Assembly: GCA_945952415.1 (NCBI GenBank)
Contig: CAMFIF010000025.1
Coordinates: 1 to 50,022, forward strand
Reading direction: 5' to 3'
Origin: an uncultured Rhizobium sp.
GTDB lineage: Bacteria > Pseudomonadota > Alphaproteobacteria > Rhizobiales > Rhizobiaceae
DNA: 50,022 nt
Shown here piece after piece: positions 1 to 10,964 of the stretch. Both the position numbers and the translations under genes were made by a program. Numbering within the stretch: the first letter of the stretch is position 1; each line of letters opens with the position of its first letter. Below the pieces are notes generated by a model, which worked only from the letters and a program-made list of their open reading frames with translations, ran no database searches and was not told where the DNA came from.

Positions 1-53
1 CATCCCGATCTCCCCCCTTGAGGGGGAGATGCCCGGCAGGGCAGAGGGGGGTG
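1..53. repeat. rhizobial intergenic palindromic repeat (partial at window edge)
   Basis: The first 53 bases carry two adjacent inverted repeats. ATCTCCCCC (8-16) pairs with GGGGGAGAT (22-30) around a 5-base loop, and GCCC (31-34) pairs with GGGC (39-42). They are followed by a purine-rich arm AGAGGGGGGTG (43-53). This C/G-rich layout matches, from memory, a short palindromic element found in many intergenic regions of rhizobial chromosomes. It has no coding potential and is probably cut by the window edge. Family membership is recalled, not searched. Confidence 0.6.
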
Positions 54-124
54 CGGTGCCGCAAACGCAACGGATTGCCAGGCTGACGCTACACTCCGGC
101 AAAATCAGCACACATCGACCCAAC

Positions 125-157
125 AAAAAACCCCGCCGTTTTCACGCGCGGGGTTTT
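125..157 (-). terminator. rho-independent terminator of trcR
   Basis: CCCCGC (131-136) pairs with GCGGGG (148-153) around an 11-base loop. Read on the minus strand, the hairpin is followed by a run of six T, the A-run at 125-130. It sits 28 bases after the trcR stop codon. The plus strand also has TTTT after the hairpin, so it may work in both directions. Confidence 0.7.
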
Positions 158-184
158 CGTCTGTTCGGTGGTGGGGAGACGGTC

Positions 185-889
185 TCAGTAGAGATCGTCC
201 TCGTCCTCATCGGCCGGGCGATCCGATTTCAGCGACTTCAGCTTGGCGAAGACGGCGTCGGCGTCGATTTCCTTTTCTTCCTCATGGCCATAATCGTAAT
301 GGCCCTTCTCAGTCTCGTAAGCCGGCTGCAGCGAGGCGCCCAGTTCGGCGGCGGTGGGCAGCGGGCGGCTCTTGGCAGCCTTTTCCACTTCCATGTCGAG
401 ATCGATCTGGCTGCAGAGGCCGAGCGTGACCGGGTCCATGGCGGTGAGGTTGGCCGAATTCCAGTGGGTGCGTTCGCGGATCTGCTCGATGGTGGACTTG
501 GTGGTCCCTACGAGGCGGGAAATCTGTGCGTCCTTCAGTTCCGGATGGTTGCGCACCAGCCAGAGAATGGCATTCGGGCGATCCTGGCGCTTGGAAACCG
601 GGGTGTAGCGCGGGCCCTTGCGCTTGGATTCGGGAACGCGCACCTTCGGTTCGGACAGTTTAAGCTTGTAATCCGGATTGGCTTCGCCGCGGGCAATCTC
701 ATCGCGCGAAAGCTGGCCGGTGGAGATGGGGTCGAGGCCCTTGATACCCTGGGCGGCTTCGCCGTCGGCGATTGCCTTCACTTCCAGCGGGTGGAGCCTG
801 CAGAACTGCGCGATCTGGTCAAACGAGAGCGCCGTATTGTCAACAAGCCAGATGGCTGTCGCCTTCGGCATGAGCAACTGTTGAGCCAT
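185..889 (-). CDS. trcR: TrcR-like cell-cycle transcriptional regulator (DUF1013)
   Basis: This 234-residue protein belongs by overall sequence to the DUF1013 family, whose Caulobacter member is called TrcR, a cell-cycle transcriptional regulator found across Alphaproteobacteria. Two helix-turn-helix-like stretches are visible, at about residues 10-42 (IWLVDNTALSFDQIAQFC) and 107-140 (LKDAQISRLVGTTKSTI), consistent with DNA binding. The C-terminus is strongly acidic (DEDEDDLY). I start it at the ATG whose product begins MAQQLLMPKA. An upstream in-frame ATG at 943 would add 18 Arg/Pro-rich residues that look non-coding. It is a single-gene unit between its own candidate promoter (968-996) and a terminator, divergent from acs. 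The family call is firm; targets and role in this organism are inferred. Confidence 0.9.
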   Translation of the reverse strand: MAQQLLMPKATAIWLVDNTALSFDQIAQFCRLHPLEVKAIADGEAAQGIKGLDPISTGQLSRDEIARGEANPDYKLKLSEPKVRVPESKRKGPRYTPVSKRQDRPNAILWLVRNHPELKDAQISRLVGTTKSTIEQIRERTHWNSANLTAMDPVTLGLCSQIDLDMEVEKAAKSRPLPTAAELGASLQPAYETEKGHYDYGHEEEKEIDADAVFAKLKSLKSDRPADEDEDDLY

Positions 890-967
890 GGATATAGTCC
901 TTCTGTCCGTCCGCGCCGGGGCCGCGGGCCGTGGTGTCACCACACTGATTTCCGGGAAATGCGGAGG

Positions 968-996
968 CTTATAAACGCAAACAGGTCAAATTGCAA
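968..996 (-). promoter_or_regulatory. candidate sigma70-type promoter of trcR
   Basis: On the minus strand TTGCAA (996-991) is followed after exactly 17 bases by TATAAG (973-968). The predicted transcription start lies about 70 bases ahead of the trcR ATG. This is a motif match only; no transcript evidence is available here. Confidence 0.5.
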
Positions 997-1184
997 TTGT
1001 TTGAGCAATGCAATCCATGCATAACATCAGCCGGTTTTCGGGTTTGAGTCTTCTTTAAGCCGATGACCTTTGTCTAATTGCGGGGGCGGAGCAGCGTGCT
1101 ATGGTCCGCTCGACCATTGCGAGCCGGGGGGTGAGCCCATGATGCATGGAGCCCGGTCGCCTGCTGTGCCAAGAGGAGGAGTTC

Positions 1185-3134
<1,950 letters not shown>

Positions 3135-3159
3135 TCGCCCTTTGCCTTCCGATCCAGAA

Positions 3160-3183
3160 CCCCCGGTTTTCCGGGGGTTTTTT
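3160..3183 (+). terminator. rho-independent terminator of acs
   Basis: CCCCCGG (3160-3166) pairs perfectly with CCGGGGG (3171-3177) around a TTTT loop and is followed by six T (3178-3183). This is a textbook intrinsic terminator. Confidence 0.85.
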
Positions 3184-3270
3184 CATGCGGGTTTCCCGGT
3201 CCTTGCTCCCCATGGTTAAATCACGCTTAAGGAATTCACCCTAGATTGAAATCGTTCGTCCCTGGGTGAG

Positions 3271-4236
3271 ATGATGATCAGTCCGGTCCAGCAAGCTCTC
3301 CGTGCAGTTGCCACCTCCATGATGCAGTCCGTCCTCGACGGGATCGAGGATCAGCGCAAGCGGGAGGAGGAAAAGCGGCTCGGAAAGCCCTCCGAGGATC
3401 CCCTTCTTGGGGCCCGCAAGGCAGCGGAGGACACCCGCAAGCGCGCGCAGGACAAGCTCGCCTCGAAGATATTCGACCTGCACCAGCCGGATGCCAATGA
3501 GACGAAGATCCAGCTCGGGTTCCGGCTCGCCCAAAAGCTGGGTTTCGATGTGGATGCGCTGGAAAGCAATGGCACGCTGGGGGCAGCGCTCGACTATGCG
3601 CTTTCGCGCATGGGAACCCAGGAAAAGAACCGGATCGCCAAGGACCTGGGCCTCGACAAGCTCAACCTCACGCTGGACGATCTGTTGGTCGGTATCCGCA
3701 AACCCAATCCTTTCCGGGAAAAGACGGAAGGAGAGGCGGCGGCGGAAAAGAAGCCGGATCCTTTTCTCGAAGAGGCGAAGGTAAAGCAGCGGCTGGACGA
3801 TGCGAGCCGAGAACGCAGCCTCACCGAAAAGAAACTCGCTCTTCAAGATCCAAATTGCGGCCGCGTCGTCGATCAGGACATCCTTGCAGAGGATCTCCGG
3901 GATGTTCGCGCCAGCGAGGCGCTCGAAAAACTGAAGGATGCGCATCGCCTGCAGGAGCGGACCCAAGATGACAGGTCCGGCTTTCCGAGTGAGCTTATCG
4001 CTGCACCTCCGGCTTCCCCATCTGTCCAGGCTAGCGATCCCGATCTCTCCACGGAGAAGCCGGATTCGCAAGGATCCAAGCCGGGTGACGACCCGCTCGA
4101 CAGATCGACTGGCCCGAAGGGAGCGAAGGCCGTGCAAATTCGTGCGGGCCATGCGTTACCGGGGGCCGATGGTTTTCTCTTTATGCCCCGGCTGGACGAA
4201 ATCGGTCTTTATTCCAATCTCACCAGTCTTCTCTAG
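3271..4236 (+). CDS. hypothetical protein, charged and probably partly disordered
   Basis: I do not recognise this 321-residue protein. It has no signal peptide and no membrane segment. Residues 1-60 are a highly charged helical stretch rich in Lys, Arg and Glu. Residues about 60-150 look like a compact helical domain (DALESNGTLGAALDYAL, DKLNLTLDDLLVGIRKPNPF). Residues about 150-235 are again charged helix with coiled-coil character, and about 235-300 are Pro/Ser/Asp-rich and probably disordered. The end is hydrophobic (GFLFMPRLDEIGLYSNLTSLL). Two tandem ATGs (3271, 3274) compete as start; the upstream GGTGAG is close to both. It stands alone between the acs terminator and a convergent small gene. 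The long open frame and structured middle suggest a real gene. Expression and function are unknown. Confidence 0.7.
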   Translation: MMISPVQQALRAVATSMMQSVLDGIEDQRKREEEKRLGKPSEDPLLGARKAAEDTRKRAQDKLASKIFDLHQPDANETKIQLGFRLAQKLGFDVDALESNGTLGAALDYALSRMGTQEKNRIAKDLGLDKLNLTLDDLLVGIRKPNPFREKTEGEAAAEKKPDPFLEEAKVKQRLDDASRERSLTEKKLALQDPNCGRVVDQDILAEDLRDVRASEALEKLKDAHRLQERTQDDRSGFPSELIAAPPASPSVQASDPDLSTEKPDSQGSKPGDDPLDRSTGPKGAKAVQIRAGHALPGADGFLFMPRLDEIGLYSNLTSLL

Positions 4237-4278
4237 GCCAGCATCGGTCCTGTCCCAGAACTCCCGGGCGGGATTGGA

Positions 4279-4557
4279 TCAGAGATCACATCCGATCTGG
4301 GCCTCGATGGCTTCGACCTCCTCCCGGCTCGAACAGACATTTTCGCAGGGAATGCCATCATGGTCGCGGTCGGCACCATAATAGCCATCGCACCAGAGAA
4401 TGACTGCCTCTTCACAGGAACTCGCGGCCTTGCAGGTCAATCGCGCCGGCGTGAGATAGGGCTTGGCCCGGGGCCAGGGCGTTCCACGTGGAACATCGGC
4501 AGCCTTGGCCACAGACAGGCTGAGGCTGAGCGCCAGCAGACTTCGCAACAGGACCAT
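4279..4557 (-). CDS. small secreted protein with Excalibur-type calcium-binding motif
   Basis: This 92-residue protein starts with a clear signal peptide (MVLLRSLLALSLSLSVAKA, cleavage likely near residue 19-20). The mature part ends in an Excalibur-like motif, DRDHDGIPCEN, with flanking cysteines (C-x-DG before it and NVC after it). In that family the Asp-rich loop resembles an EF-hand and is thought to bind calcium outside the cytoplasm. I chose the ATG at 4557 because GGAGGGAGAG lies just upstream. A longer in-frame start at 4596 would bury the signal peptide behind 13 residues. Some relatives are C-terminal parts of nucleases, but no nuclease domain is present here. The role is unknown. 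Confidence 0.75.
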   Translation of the reverse strand: MVLLRSLLALSLSLSVAKAADVPRGTPWPRAKPYLTPARLTCKAASSCEEAVILWCDGYYGADRDHDGIPCENVCSSREEVEAIEAQIGCDL

Positions 4558-4646
4558 GTCTCTCCCTCCTCGGCGGGTGGGAGGAAGATGAATCAAAAGA
4601 TCAAGGGTTGTCTACGAACCTTATAATCGCCAGGGTTGCGCGTCTC

Positions 4647-4871
4647 TTAGAAATCGATCGCGCGGCCGTTGATCTCCCAGTCGCCGAAACGCGAGGGATC
4701 GGCGCCGCCCCGTCCCCCAAATTCAGCGGGCATGGCAGATGCCTTTTCCGCCTGCCGACGGGCTTCCGCTTCTTCGAGCGCACGGCGGGCGGCGGGGGAC
4801 AGCGGTCTTTCCCCGTCTTCAGCCATTTCCGGAACGGCTTTGGGCCGGTTGTCATTCTCCGCGGGGGACAT
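4647..4871 (-). CDS. DUF1674 / SDHAF4-like succinate dehydrogenase assembly factor
   Basis: This 74-residue protein ends in the DUF1674 signature FGGRGGADPSRFGDWEINGR followed by a terminal DF. In mitochondria the same family (SDHAF4/Sdh8) binds the flavinylated SdhA subunit and helps assemble succinate dehydrogenase; the bacterial members are assumed to act likewise. The N-terminal half is charged and low in hydrophobic residues. It lies divergent from htpX, and no sdh genes are in the window, so the functional link rests on the family only. The opposite strand is also open here but lacks any recognisable product. Confidence 0.8.
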   Translation of the reverse strand: MSPAENDNRPKAVPEMAEDGERPLSPAARRALEEAEARRQAEKASAMPAEFGGRGGADPSRFGDWEINGRAIDF

Positions 4872-4972
4872 GGGTCATGCTCTTTATTGAAATCGTTTAT
4901 CGTCTCCCCCAATTTATAGGGTAAATTACGGCCAGGAAAAGTCTTGGCCGGACCAAAAGGAGCCTTTGCCCG

Positions 4973-5938
4973 ATGAACCTCATCCGGACTGCCATGCTGC
5001 TGGCCTTCATGACCGCGCTGTTCATGGGGGTGGGCTATCTGATCGGCGGCCAGAGCGGCATGATGATCGCCCTAATTGCTGCCGCGGGCATGAATTTCTT
5101 TTCCTGGTGGAATTCTGACCGGATGGTGCTTTCCGCCTATCATGCGCAGGAAATCAGCGAGGAGAATGCACCGGAATTCTTCCGGATGATCCGGGATCTC
5201 TCGGCAAATGCCGGCTTGCCCATGCCGAAGGTCTATCTTTATGACAGCCCGCAGCCCAATGCCTTCGCGACCGGCCGCAATCCCGAAAACGCTGCCGTCG
5301 CCGCCTCCACCGGTCTCCTGCAGATGCTGAAGCCTGAAGAGGTGGCGGGCGTGATGGCCCACGAGCTCGCCCATATCCAGAACCGCGACACGCTGACCAT
5401 GACGATCACCGCCACGCTTGCGGGTGCAATTTCCATGCTCGGCAATTTCGCCTTTCTGTTCGGCGGCCATCGGGACAGCGAGAATCGCAGTCCCCTCGGC
5501 GGCATCGGGGTTCTGGTTGCGATGATCGTCGCACCGCTTGCCGCCATGCTGGTGCAGATGGCGATCAGCCGCACGCGGGAATATTCCGCCGACCGGCGCG
5601 GCGCCGAAATCTGTGGCAATCCGCTCTGGCTCGCCTCGGCGCTCGGCAAGATCGCCCGCGGCGCGGAACACATCCCCAATGCGGATGCGGAGCGGAACCC
5701 TGCCACGGCGCATATGTTCATCATCAACCCGCTTTCGGGCGAGCGGATGGACAACCTGTTCTCCACCCATCCCGATACCGGAAACCGCATTGCCGCGCTC
5801 GAGCGTCTGGCGGCTGAGATGGGAAGCGGCTCGACGTCGCGGTCGCAGGCTGCTAATCCCACCCGCAAAGCGCGCTCGGTGCCGGATACGACCTGGGGAC
5901 GCGGCGACAATCAGACACCCAAAGGACCCTGGTCTTGA
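4973..5938 (+). CDS. htpX: HtpX membrane zinc metalloprotease
   Basis: This 321-residue M48-family protease has two hydrophobic segments at the N-terminus (about residues 5-24 and 28-47) and further membrane segments near residues 143-165 and 178-195. The zinc site HELAH is at residues 130-134, with a downstream [14 protein letters not shown] segment supplying the third ligand (Glu). HtpX degrades misfolded inner-membrane proteins with its active site on the cytoplasmic face. An AAGGAG lies about 10 bases before the ATG. The tail after residue 285 is Ser/Arg/Pro-rich and probably disordered. The last 4 bases overlap the following methyltransferase gene, suggesting translational coupling. Confidence 0.95.
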   Translation: MNLIRTAMLLAFMTALFMGVGYLIGGQSGMMIALIAAAGMNFFSWWNSDRMVLSAYHAQEISEENAPEFFRMIRDLSANAGLPMPKVYLYDSPQPNAFATGRNPENAAVAASTGLLQMLKPEEVAGVMAHELAHIQNRDTLTMTITATLAGAISMLGNFAFLFGGHRDSENRSPLGGIGVLVAMIVAPLAAMLVQMAISRTREYSADRRGAEICGNPLWLASALGKIARGAEHIPNADAERNPATAHMFIINPLSGERMDNLFSTHPDTGNRIAALERLAAEMGSGSTSRSQAANPTRKARSVPDTTWGRGDNQTPKGPWS

Positions 5939-7338
5939 CCCTAGAGAAGAACCGTTCCCCCCGCCGCCCTGCCGGAGCGAAAGCAGGCAAAGCCAAGGGG
6001 GAGCGTCCTTCCTCGCAAACTGCTGCCAAGCCCGGCCTTGAAGCCCGCAGTGCGGCCGCAAAGATCCTCGCTGCTGTTGTCGATCGCCACGTCTCGCTCG
6101 ATGGCATGCTGGATGCGCAGAATGGCAATCCCGCCTATCGGGCCCTCTCCGAACAGGATCGGTCGCTCGTGCGCGCCATGCTGAATGCCGCGCTTCGTCA
6201 TCTGCCGCGCATCGAGGCGGCCCTCCAGGCCATGCTGGACAACCCGCTGCCGGAAGGGGCGCGGGCGCTTCACCATGTCCTCGCGATTGGCGCGGCCCAG
6301 ATCCTCTATCTCGATATCCCGGATCATTCGGCCGTGGATCTTGCCGTCGAGCAGGCCCATTCCGATCCCCGGAACCGGCGTTTTGCTGGCCTCGTCAATG
6401 CGGTGTTGCGGCGGTTCGGGCGACAGAAGGAAGACATTCTCGCAAACAGCCATTCTGTCCCGGCAATGCCCGCCTGGTTCTTCGAGCGGCTTACCCAGGT
6501 CTATGGCGCGGACGAGGCGCTTCGTATTGCAGAGGCACAGCTAACGCCCGCTGCCATCGATCTCACCGTCAAATCGGATGCGGCCGGTTGGGCGGAGCGC
6601 CTCTCCGGCGTGGTGCTTCCCACGGGCAGCGTGCGCCTCAAGCCCTTCGATCAGCCGATCACCGCTCTTCCGGGCTTTGAGGAGGGCGAATGGTGGGTGC
6701 AGGATGCGGCGGCCACGCTTCCTGCCCGCATGTTCGGCAATATCAGGGGCCTCAGGGTTGCGGATCTCTGTGCGGCGCCGGGCGGTAAGACGGCCCAGCT
6801 TTCGCTGGCGGGCGCTCATGTCACCGCGCTCGACCAGTCGGCAAGCCGGCTGAAACGGCTGAAGGCCAATCTCGACCGGCTTCATCTCAAGGCCGATCTC
6901 ATCGAGGCCAACATGCTCGAATATCGGCCCGAACAGGTTTTCGATGCAGTGCTCCTCGATGCCCCCTGTTCTTCAACGGGCACCACCCGTCGCCATCCGG
7001 ATGTGCTCTATACCAAGGGACCCGAAGACATCGACAAGCTCGCGGCGCTTCAGGCCCGCATGCTCCGCCATGCCTGCGATCTCGTGCGGCCGGGCGGCAC
7101 CATCGTCTTTTCCAATTGCTCCCTCGATCCGAAGGAAGGCGAAGACATGGTGGAAGCGCTGCTGGCCGAACGGCCGGATATCACCCGCCTGCCCATGAAT
7201 CATGCGGCTTTTCCGGGGCTCGAGGAGGCGATCTCGCCCGAGGGCGCCTTTCGCACCACGCCGGCCATGCTCGCGCTTTCCGCAGGTGTGGCAAGCGGGC
7301 TCGACGGGTTTTATGCGGTGGCGCTCCGGAAGGGCTGA
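5935..7338 (+). CDS. rsmB: RsmB-type 16S rRNA (cytosine-5) methyltransferase
   Basis: This 467-residue protein combines an N-terminal NusB-like RNA-binding domain (about residues 35-165) with a Fmu/NOL1 SAM-dependent methyltransferase domain. Motif [14 protein letters not shown] is near residues 276-288. The two catalytic cysteines are in DAPCSSTG (near 341) and SNCSL (near 391). The family methylates C5 of a 16S rRNA cytosine (C967 in E. coli). The first 30 residues are Lys/Arg/Ala-rich. Translation appears to start at a TTG that overlaps the htpX stop (TTGA). No in-frame ATG is found before the NusB domain. The position in an operon with htpX is clear; the exact target cytosine is inferred. 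Confidence 0.9.
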   Translation: MTLEKNRSPRRPAGAKAGKAKGERPSSQTAAKPGLEARSAAAKILAAVVDRHVSLDGMLDAQNGNPAYRALSEQDRSLVRAMLNAALRHLPRIEAALQAMLDNPLPEGARALHHVLAIGAAQILYLDIPDHSAVDLAVEQAHSDPRNRRFAGLVNAVLRRFGRQKEDILANSHSVPAMPAWFFERLTQVYGADEALRIAEAQLTPAAIDLTVKSDAAGWAERLSGVVLPTGSVRLKPFDQPITALPGFEEGEWWVQDAAATLPARMFGNIRGLRVADLCAAPGGKTAQLSLAGAHVTALDQSASRLKRLKANLDRLHLKADLIEANMLEYRPEQVFDAVLLDAPCSSTGTTRRHPDVLYTKGPEDIDKLAALQARMLRHACDLVRPGGTIVFSNCSLDPKEGEDMVEALLAERPDITRLPMNHAAFPGLEEAISPEGAFRTTPAMLALSAGVASGLDGFYAVALRKG

Positions 7339-7364
7339 GGCCCCCGCCGGGCCACCCGTAGATT

Positions 7365-7390
7365 GTTATTTCAAATAACGCCTTGAAATA
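7365..7390. promoter_or_regulatory. overlapping palindromes upstream of the heparinase-family gene
   Basis: The 15-base perfect odd palindrome GTTATTTCAAATAAC (7365-7379) overlaps a second inverted repeat, TATTTCAA (7367-7374) with TTGAAATA (7383-7390). This AT-rich block stands out from its GC-rich surroundings. It lies between the rsmB stop and the next start codon, so it could be an operator, or an RNA hairpin of weak stability. No regulator is identified. Confidence 0.35.
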
Positions 7391-7437
7391 GCGAGTCCTG
7401 CCGCGCATTGTCCCGGGGCGGGAATCAACGTGGCGGC

Positions 7438-9123
7438 ATGCGGATCTTATCAGGCGCACAACTTTATCGGGCATATCTGGCAGAGGCCGGGCGTCGCTTT
7501 CGCCGCCGCGTCGCGCTCTTCCAGCTGCGCTATTTTCGCAGTCCCGGTCGAACGCCGGAGCGGCTGATCGTTGCGCCGACCGACCTGCGCCCCATCGATG
7601 TCTATGTGGCGGAGGAAATCCTGGAGGGCCGCTTCCCGCTTGCCGGGCGGGTGCTTGAAACCAACGGAACATCCCCGTTCTTTCTGGAGCTGCCTTCTCG
7701 CTCCTTTGCGCTTCGCCTCCACGCCTTTAGCTGGGTGCGCCATCTGCGCGCCATCAAGACCGCCCAGGCATCCCAGGTGGCCCGCTCCATCGTCAACCAG
7801 TGGCTTTCGACCCATGGCCGCGTGATCGACGGAATTGCCTGGGAGCCGGATATCGTCGCCGCGCGGCTGATTGCCTGGCTCAGCCATTCCCCCGTGCTGC
7901 TCAGCGGTGCCGATACCCTGTTCTATCGCCGGTTCTGCCGCAGCCTTGCTTATCAGGGCCGCTATCTCGACCATATGTGCAGCAGCTGCGTCGATCCGGA
8001 AACCCGCTTCCGCATCCGCATTGCTCTCGCCATGCTGACACTTGCCGTTCCCTCCCGGGCCTCGCAGATCCGGCGGGCATCGGCGCGGCTCGATGACGAG
8101 ATCGAACGGCAGATCCTGCCCGATGGCGGGCATGTGTCGCGCAATCCCCGCACCACGCTCGATCTCCTCCTCGATCTGCTGCCGCTCCGGCAGACCTATA
8201 TGAATCTTGGACACGACATGCCCTCGCGCCTGATCTCGGGCATCGACCGCATGTATCCGGCGCTGCGCTTCTTCCGCCACCAGAGCGGCGATCTCGCGCT
8301 GTTCAACGGCGCCACGGCAACGCTTGCCAATGAGCTTATGGCAGTGCTGCGCTACGACGAAACGGCCGGCCAGCCCTTCAAGGCTTTGCCCCACATGAAT
8401 TATCAGCGCATGACGGCGGGCCAGACGGTGGTGATCGTCGATTCCGGCATGGCGCTCGATCTCGAAACCTCGCGCACGGCCCATGCGGGCTATCTTGCCT
8501 TCGAAATGTCGGCCGGGCGGAACCGTTTCATCGTCAATGCCGGTTCGCCGCGTTTTGCCAGCCATCATTATCGACAGCTTGCCCGGGCAACGGCGGCCCA
8601 TTCCACGGTCGTGATCAACGAAACCTCGTCGGGGCGTCTGTCCTCGTCTGCCTATCTCGGGCCTGTCATGGCCGAGCATCCGGACCATATTCGCGTCAAG
8701 CGCGAGGAGGCGGAAGGGGGCGACGATTGCCTCGATCTCAGCCATGACGGTTATGGGGGGCTTTTCGGCCTCGTCCATCACCGGCAGCTGCGCCTGTCGA
8801 AAAGCGGAACGCGCCTTGCAGGCCGGGACTGTTTCCGCCGGCCTGACGGGTCCGCGCCGGCGAGTGGCGAGCAGGCAATGGCTGTCGCTCGCTTCCACGT
8901 GCATCCGGCGATCGATCTCATCCAGGCCGGACGGGATTCTGTCTTGCTGAAAGCACCGGACGGGGAGTCCTGGCTCTTCTCTGTCGATGGCCGGGAAGTG
9001 CAGATTTCCGAGGACATCTTCTTTGCCGATGCTTCCGGCATCCGGGCTTCCGAACAGCTAGAGGTCCATTTTCCGCTGAATGAGGGTGCCGAAATCGACT
9101 GGCAGTTCATTCGCCAGCGATAG
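7438..9123 (+). CDS. heparinase II/III-family protein
   Basis: This 561-residue protein has the two-part layout of the family: a helical N-terminal half (toroid-like, about residues 90-290, with repeats of Trp/Arg-rich helices such as WLSTHGRVIDGIAWEPD) and a beta-rich Hepar_II_III domain from about residue 330 on, including HAGYLAFEMSAGRNRFIVNAG and HSTVVINETSSGR. Characterised members are polysaccharide lyases acting on uronic-acid polymers. No typical signal peptide is visible, so it may act on a cytoplasmic or envelope polysaccharide. A TTG 30 bases upstream (7408) is an alternative start. Neither start has a good ribosome-binding site. It is co-oriented between rsmB and purH. Substrate is unknown; being a gene for polysaccharide breakdown is an inference from the fold. 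Confidence 0.85.
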   Translation: MRILSGAQLYRAYLAEAGRRFRRRVALFQLRYFRSPGRTPERLIVAPTDLRPIDVYVAEEILEGRFPLAGRVLETNGTSPFFLELPSRSFALRLHAFSWVRHLRAIKTAQASQVARSIVNQWLSTHGRVIDGIAWEPDIVAARLIAWLSHSPVLLSGADTLFYRRFCRSLAYQGRYLDHMCSSCVDPETRFRIRIALAMLTLAVPSRASQIRRASARLDDEIERQILPDGGHVSRNPRTTLDLLLDLLPLRQTYMNLGHDMPSRLISGIDRMYPALRFFRHQSGDLALFNGATATLANELMAVLRYDETAGQPFKALPHMNYQRMTAGQTVVIVDSGMALDLETSRTAHAGYLAFEMSAGRNRFIVNAGSPRFASHHYRQLARATAAHSTVVINETSSGRLSSSAYLGPVMAEHPDHIRVKREEAEGGDDCLDLSHDGYGGLFGLVHHRQLRLSKSGTRLAGRDCFRRPDGSAPASGEQAMAVARFHVHPAIDLIQAGRDSVLLKAPDGESWLFSVDGREVQISEDIFFADASGIRASEQLEVHFPLNEGAEIDWQFIRQR

Positions 9124-9198
9124 GCCGTTTCCTCTTCTTCTCCGGTGTGCTAGGCGACCCGGGACAGCGTTTCCAGCGGCTAGCGGCAGGAGAGACCC

Positions 9199-10815
9199 AT
9201 GGCCATTCTATCGAAGAAGATCCCCGCTCCGGACAAGGTAAAGATCCGCACTGCCCTCCTTTCCGTGTCGGACAAAACCGGCATCGTCGAACTTGCCCGT
9301 GCGCTCAACGAGATGGGGGTGCGCCTTCTTTCCACCGGCGGAACCCACAAGGCGATCGCTGCGGAGGGGATTCCGGTCACCGATGTCTCCGAGGTCACCG
9401 GCTTTCCTGAAATCATGGACGGGCGGGTGAAGACGCTGCATCCCAAGGTCCATGGCGGGCTTCTGGCCATCCGGGACGACGAGGAGCACGCGGCGGCGCT
9501 TGAGGCTCATGGTATCGGCACGATCGATCTACTCGCCATCAATCTCTATCCTTTCGAGGAGGTCCGGGCCAAGGGCGAGGATTATCCGACCACGGTGGAG
9601 AACATCGATATTGGCGGGCCGGCCATGCTGCGCGCCGCGGCCAAAAACCATGCCTATGTCACTGTGCTGACCGATCCCTCCGACTATCCGGCCCTTCTGC
9701 AGAGCCTGCGTTTCGACGAGGGTTGCACCTCCTATGATTATCGCAAGACGCAGGCGGCCAAGGCCTTTGCCCGCACGGCTGCCTATGATGCGGCCATTTC
9801 CAACTGGTTCGCCGAGGCGCTGGACATCGAAATTCCGCGCTATCGGACGATTGGCGGCGTGCTGAAGGAAAAGATGCGCTACGGTGAAAATCCGCATCAG
9901 AGCGCCGGTTTTTATGTGACGGGCGAAAACCGCAAGGGCGTCGCGACCGCCACGCTGCTCCAGGGCAAGCAGCTTTCCTACAACAATATCAACGATACGG
10001 ATGCGGCCTTCGAACTGGTTTCCAGCTTCCTGCCGGAAAACGGGCCGGCCTGCGCCATCATCAAGCATGCCAATCCCTGCGGCGTCGCCATCGGCTCCTC
10101 CCTGGCGGAGGCCTATCGGCGGGCGCTTGCCTGCGATCCGACCTCGGCCTTCGGCGGCATCATCGCGCTCAACCAGACACTTGATGCGGACGCGGCGGAA
10201 GAGATAATCAAGCTGTTCACCGAGGTCATCATCGCGCCGGAAGCAAGCCCGGAAGCGGTTGCCATCGTGGCGCGGAAACCCAATCTCCGGCTTCTCGTGA
10301 CCGGGGGCCTGCCTGATCCGCGCGAGCGCGGGCTTTCGGCAAAGACGGTGGCGGGCGGCCTTCTGGTCCAGACCCGGGATAATGGCATCGTCGAGGATCT
10401 CGATCTGCGCGTCGTGACCAGACGGGCGCCGACGGCAGCGGAGATCGCCGACATGAAATTTGCCTTCAAGGTGGCCAAGCATGTGAAGTCGAATGCGGTG
10501 GTCTATGCCAAGGACGGCACCACCGTCGGCATCGGTGCGGGCCAGATGAGCCGGGTCGATTCCGCCCGTATCGCCGGCATCAAGGCCGAGGAAGCGGCCC
10601 GCCTGATGGGCCTCGAAAAGCCGCTGACGATCGGCTCGGCAGTGGCTTCCGAAGCCTTCCTCCCCTTCCCCGACAGCCTGCTTTCCATGGTTGAGGCGGG
10701 CGCCACCGCGGTCATCCAGCCGGGCGGTTCCATGCGCGACGAGGAAGTCATCCGCACCGCGGACGAACATGGCATTGCCATGGTCTTCACCGGCATGCGG
10801 CATTTCCTGCATTGA
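9199..10815 (+). CDS. purH: bifunctional AICAR formyltransferase / IMP cyclohydrolase
   Basis: The 538-residue protein matches PurH, which performs the last two steps of IMP synthesis: formylation of AICAR with 10-formyl-tetrahydrofolate, then ring closure. The N-terminal MGS-like IMP cyclohydrolase domain (about residues 15-150) shows [11 protein letters not shown] and [11 protein letters not shown]. The transformylase domain follows, with the active-site KHANPCG at about residues 288-294 and the conserved [10 protein letters not shown]. The ATG is preceded by CAGGAGAG (9186-9193). The length is normal and nothing is missing. Confidence 0.97.
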   Translation: MAILSKKIPAPDKVKIRTALLSVSDKTGIVELARALNEMGVRLLSTGGTHKAIAAEGIPVTDVSEVTGFPEIMDGRVKTLHPKVHGGLLAIRDDEEHAAALEAHGIGTIDLLAINLYPFEEVRAKGEDYPTTVENIDIGGPAMLRAAAKNHAYVTVLTDPSDYPALLQSLRFDEGCTSYDYRKTQAAKAFARTAAYDAAISNWFAEALDIEIPRYRTIGGVLKEKMRYGENPHQSAGFYVTGENRKGVATATLLQGKQLSYNNINDTDAAFELVSSFLPENGPACAIIKHANPCGVAIGSSLAEAYRRALACDPTSAFGGIIALNQTLDADAAEEIIKLFTEVIIAPEASPEAVAIVARKPNLRLLVTGGLPDPRERGLSAKTVAGGLLVQTRDNGIVEDLDLRVVTRRAPTAAEIADMKFAFKVAKHVKSNAVVYAKDGTTVGIGAGQMSRVDSARIAGIKAEEAARLMGLEKPLTIGSAVASEAFLPFPDSLLSMVEAGATAVIQPGGSMRDEEVIRTADEHGIAMVFTGMRHFLH

Positions 10816-10819
10816 GTTA

Positions 10820-10847
10820 GAAGGGCGCGCGGCCCGGGCGCCCCTTC
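10820..10847 (+). terminator. possible terminator after purH
   Basis: GAAGGG-CGC (10820-10828) can pair with GCG-CCCTTC (10838-10847), with one bulged C. The hairpin starts 4 bases after the purH stop. It lacks a T-run, so it may be a weak or factor-assisted terminator. Confidence 0.3.
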
Positions 10848-10896
10848 CCTCCCCTTCATTCCCCGGATTACAGGACTTTTCGGCCCCTTTCCGCGC

Positions 10897-10924
10897 TTGA
10901 CAGCGGGGGCCGCGGGTTTAAGAA
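10897..10924 (+). promoter_or_regulatory. candidate promoter of leuB
   Basis: TTGACA (10897-10902) is followed after 16 bases by TAAGAA (10919-10924), about 40 bases before the leuB ATG. The -35 box is a consensus match and the -10 box is weak. Confidence 0.4.
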
Positions 10925-10964
10925 ACCGGCCATGCTTCACTCAGTCCACTAAAGGGTTTTTCCC

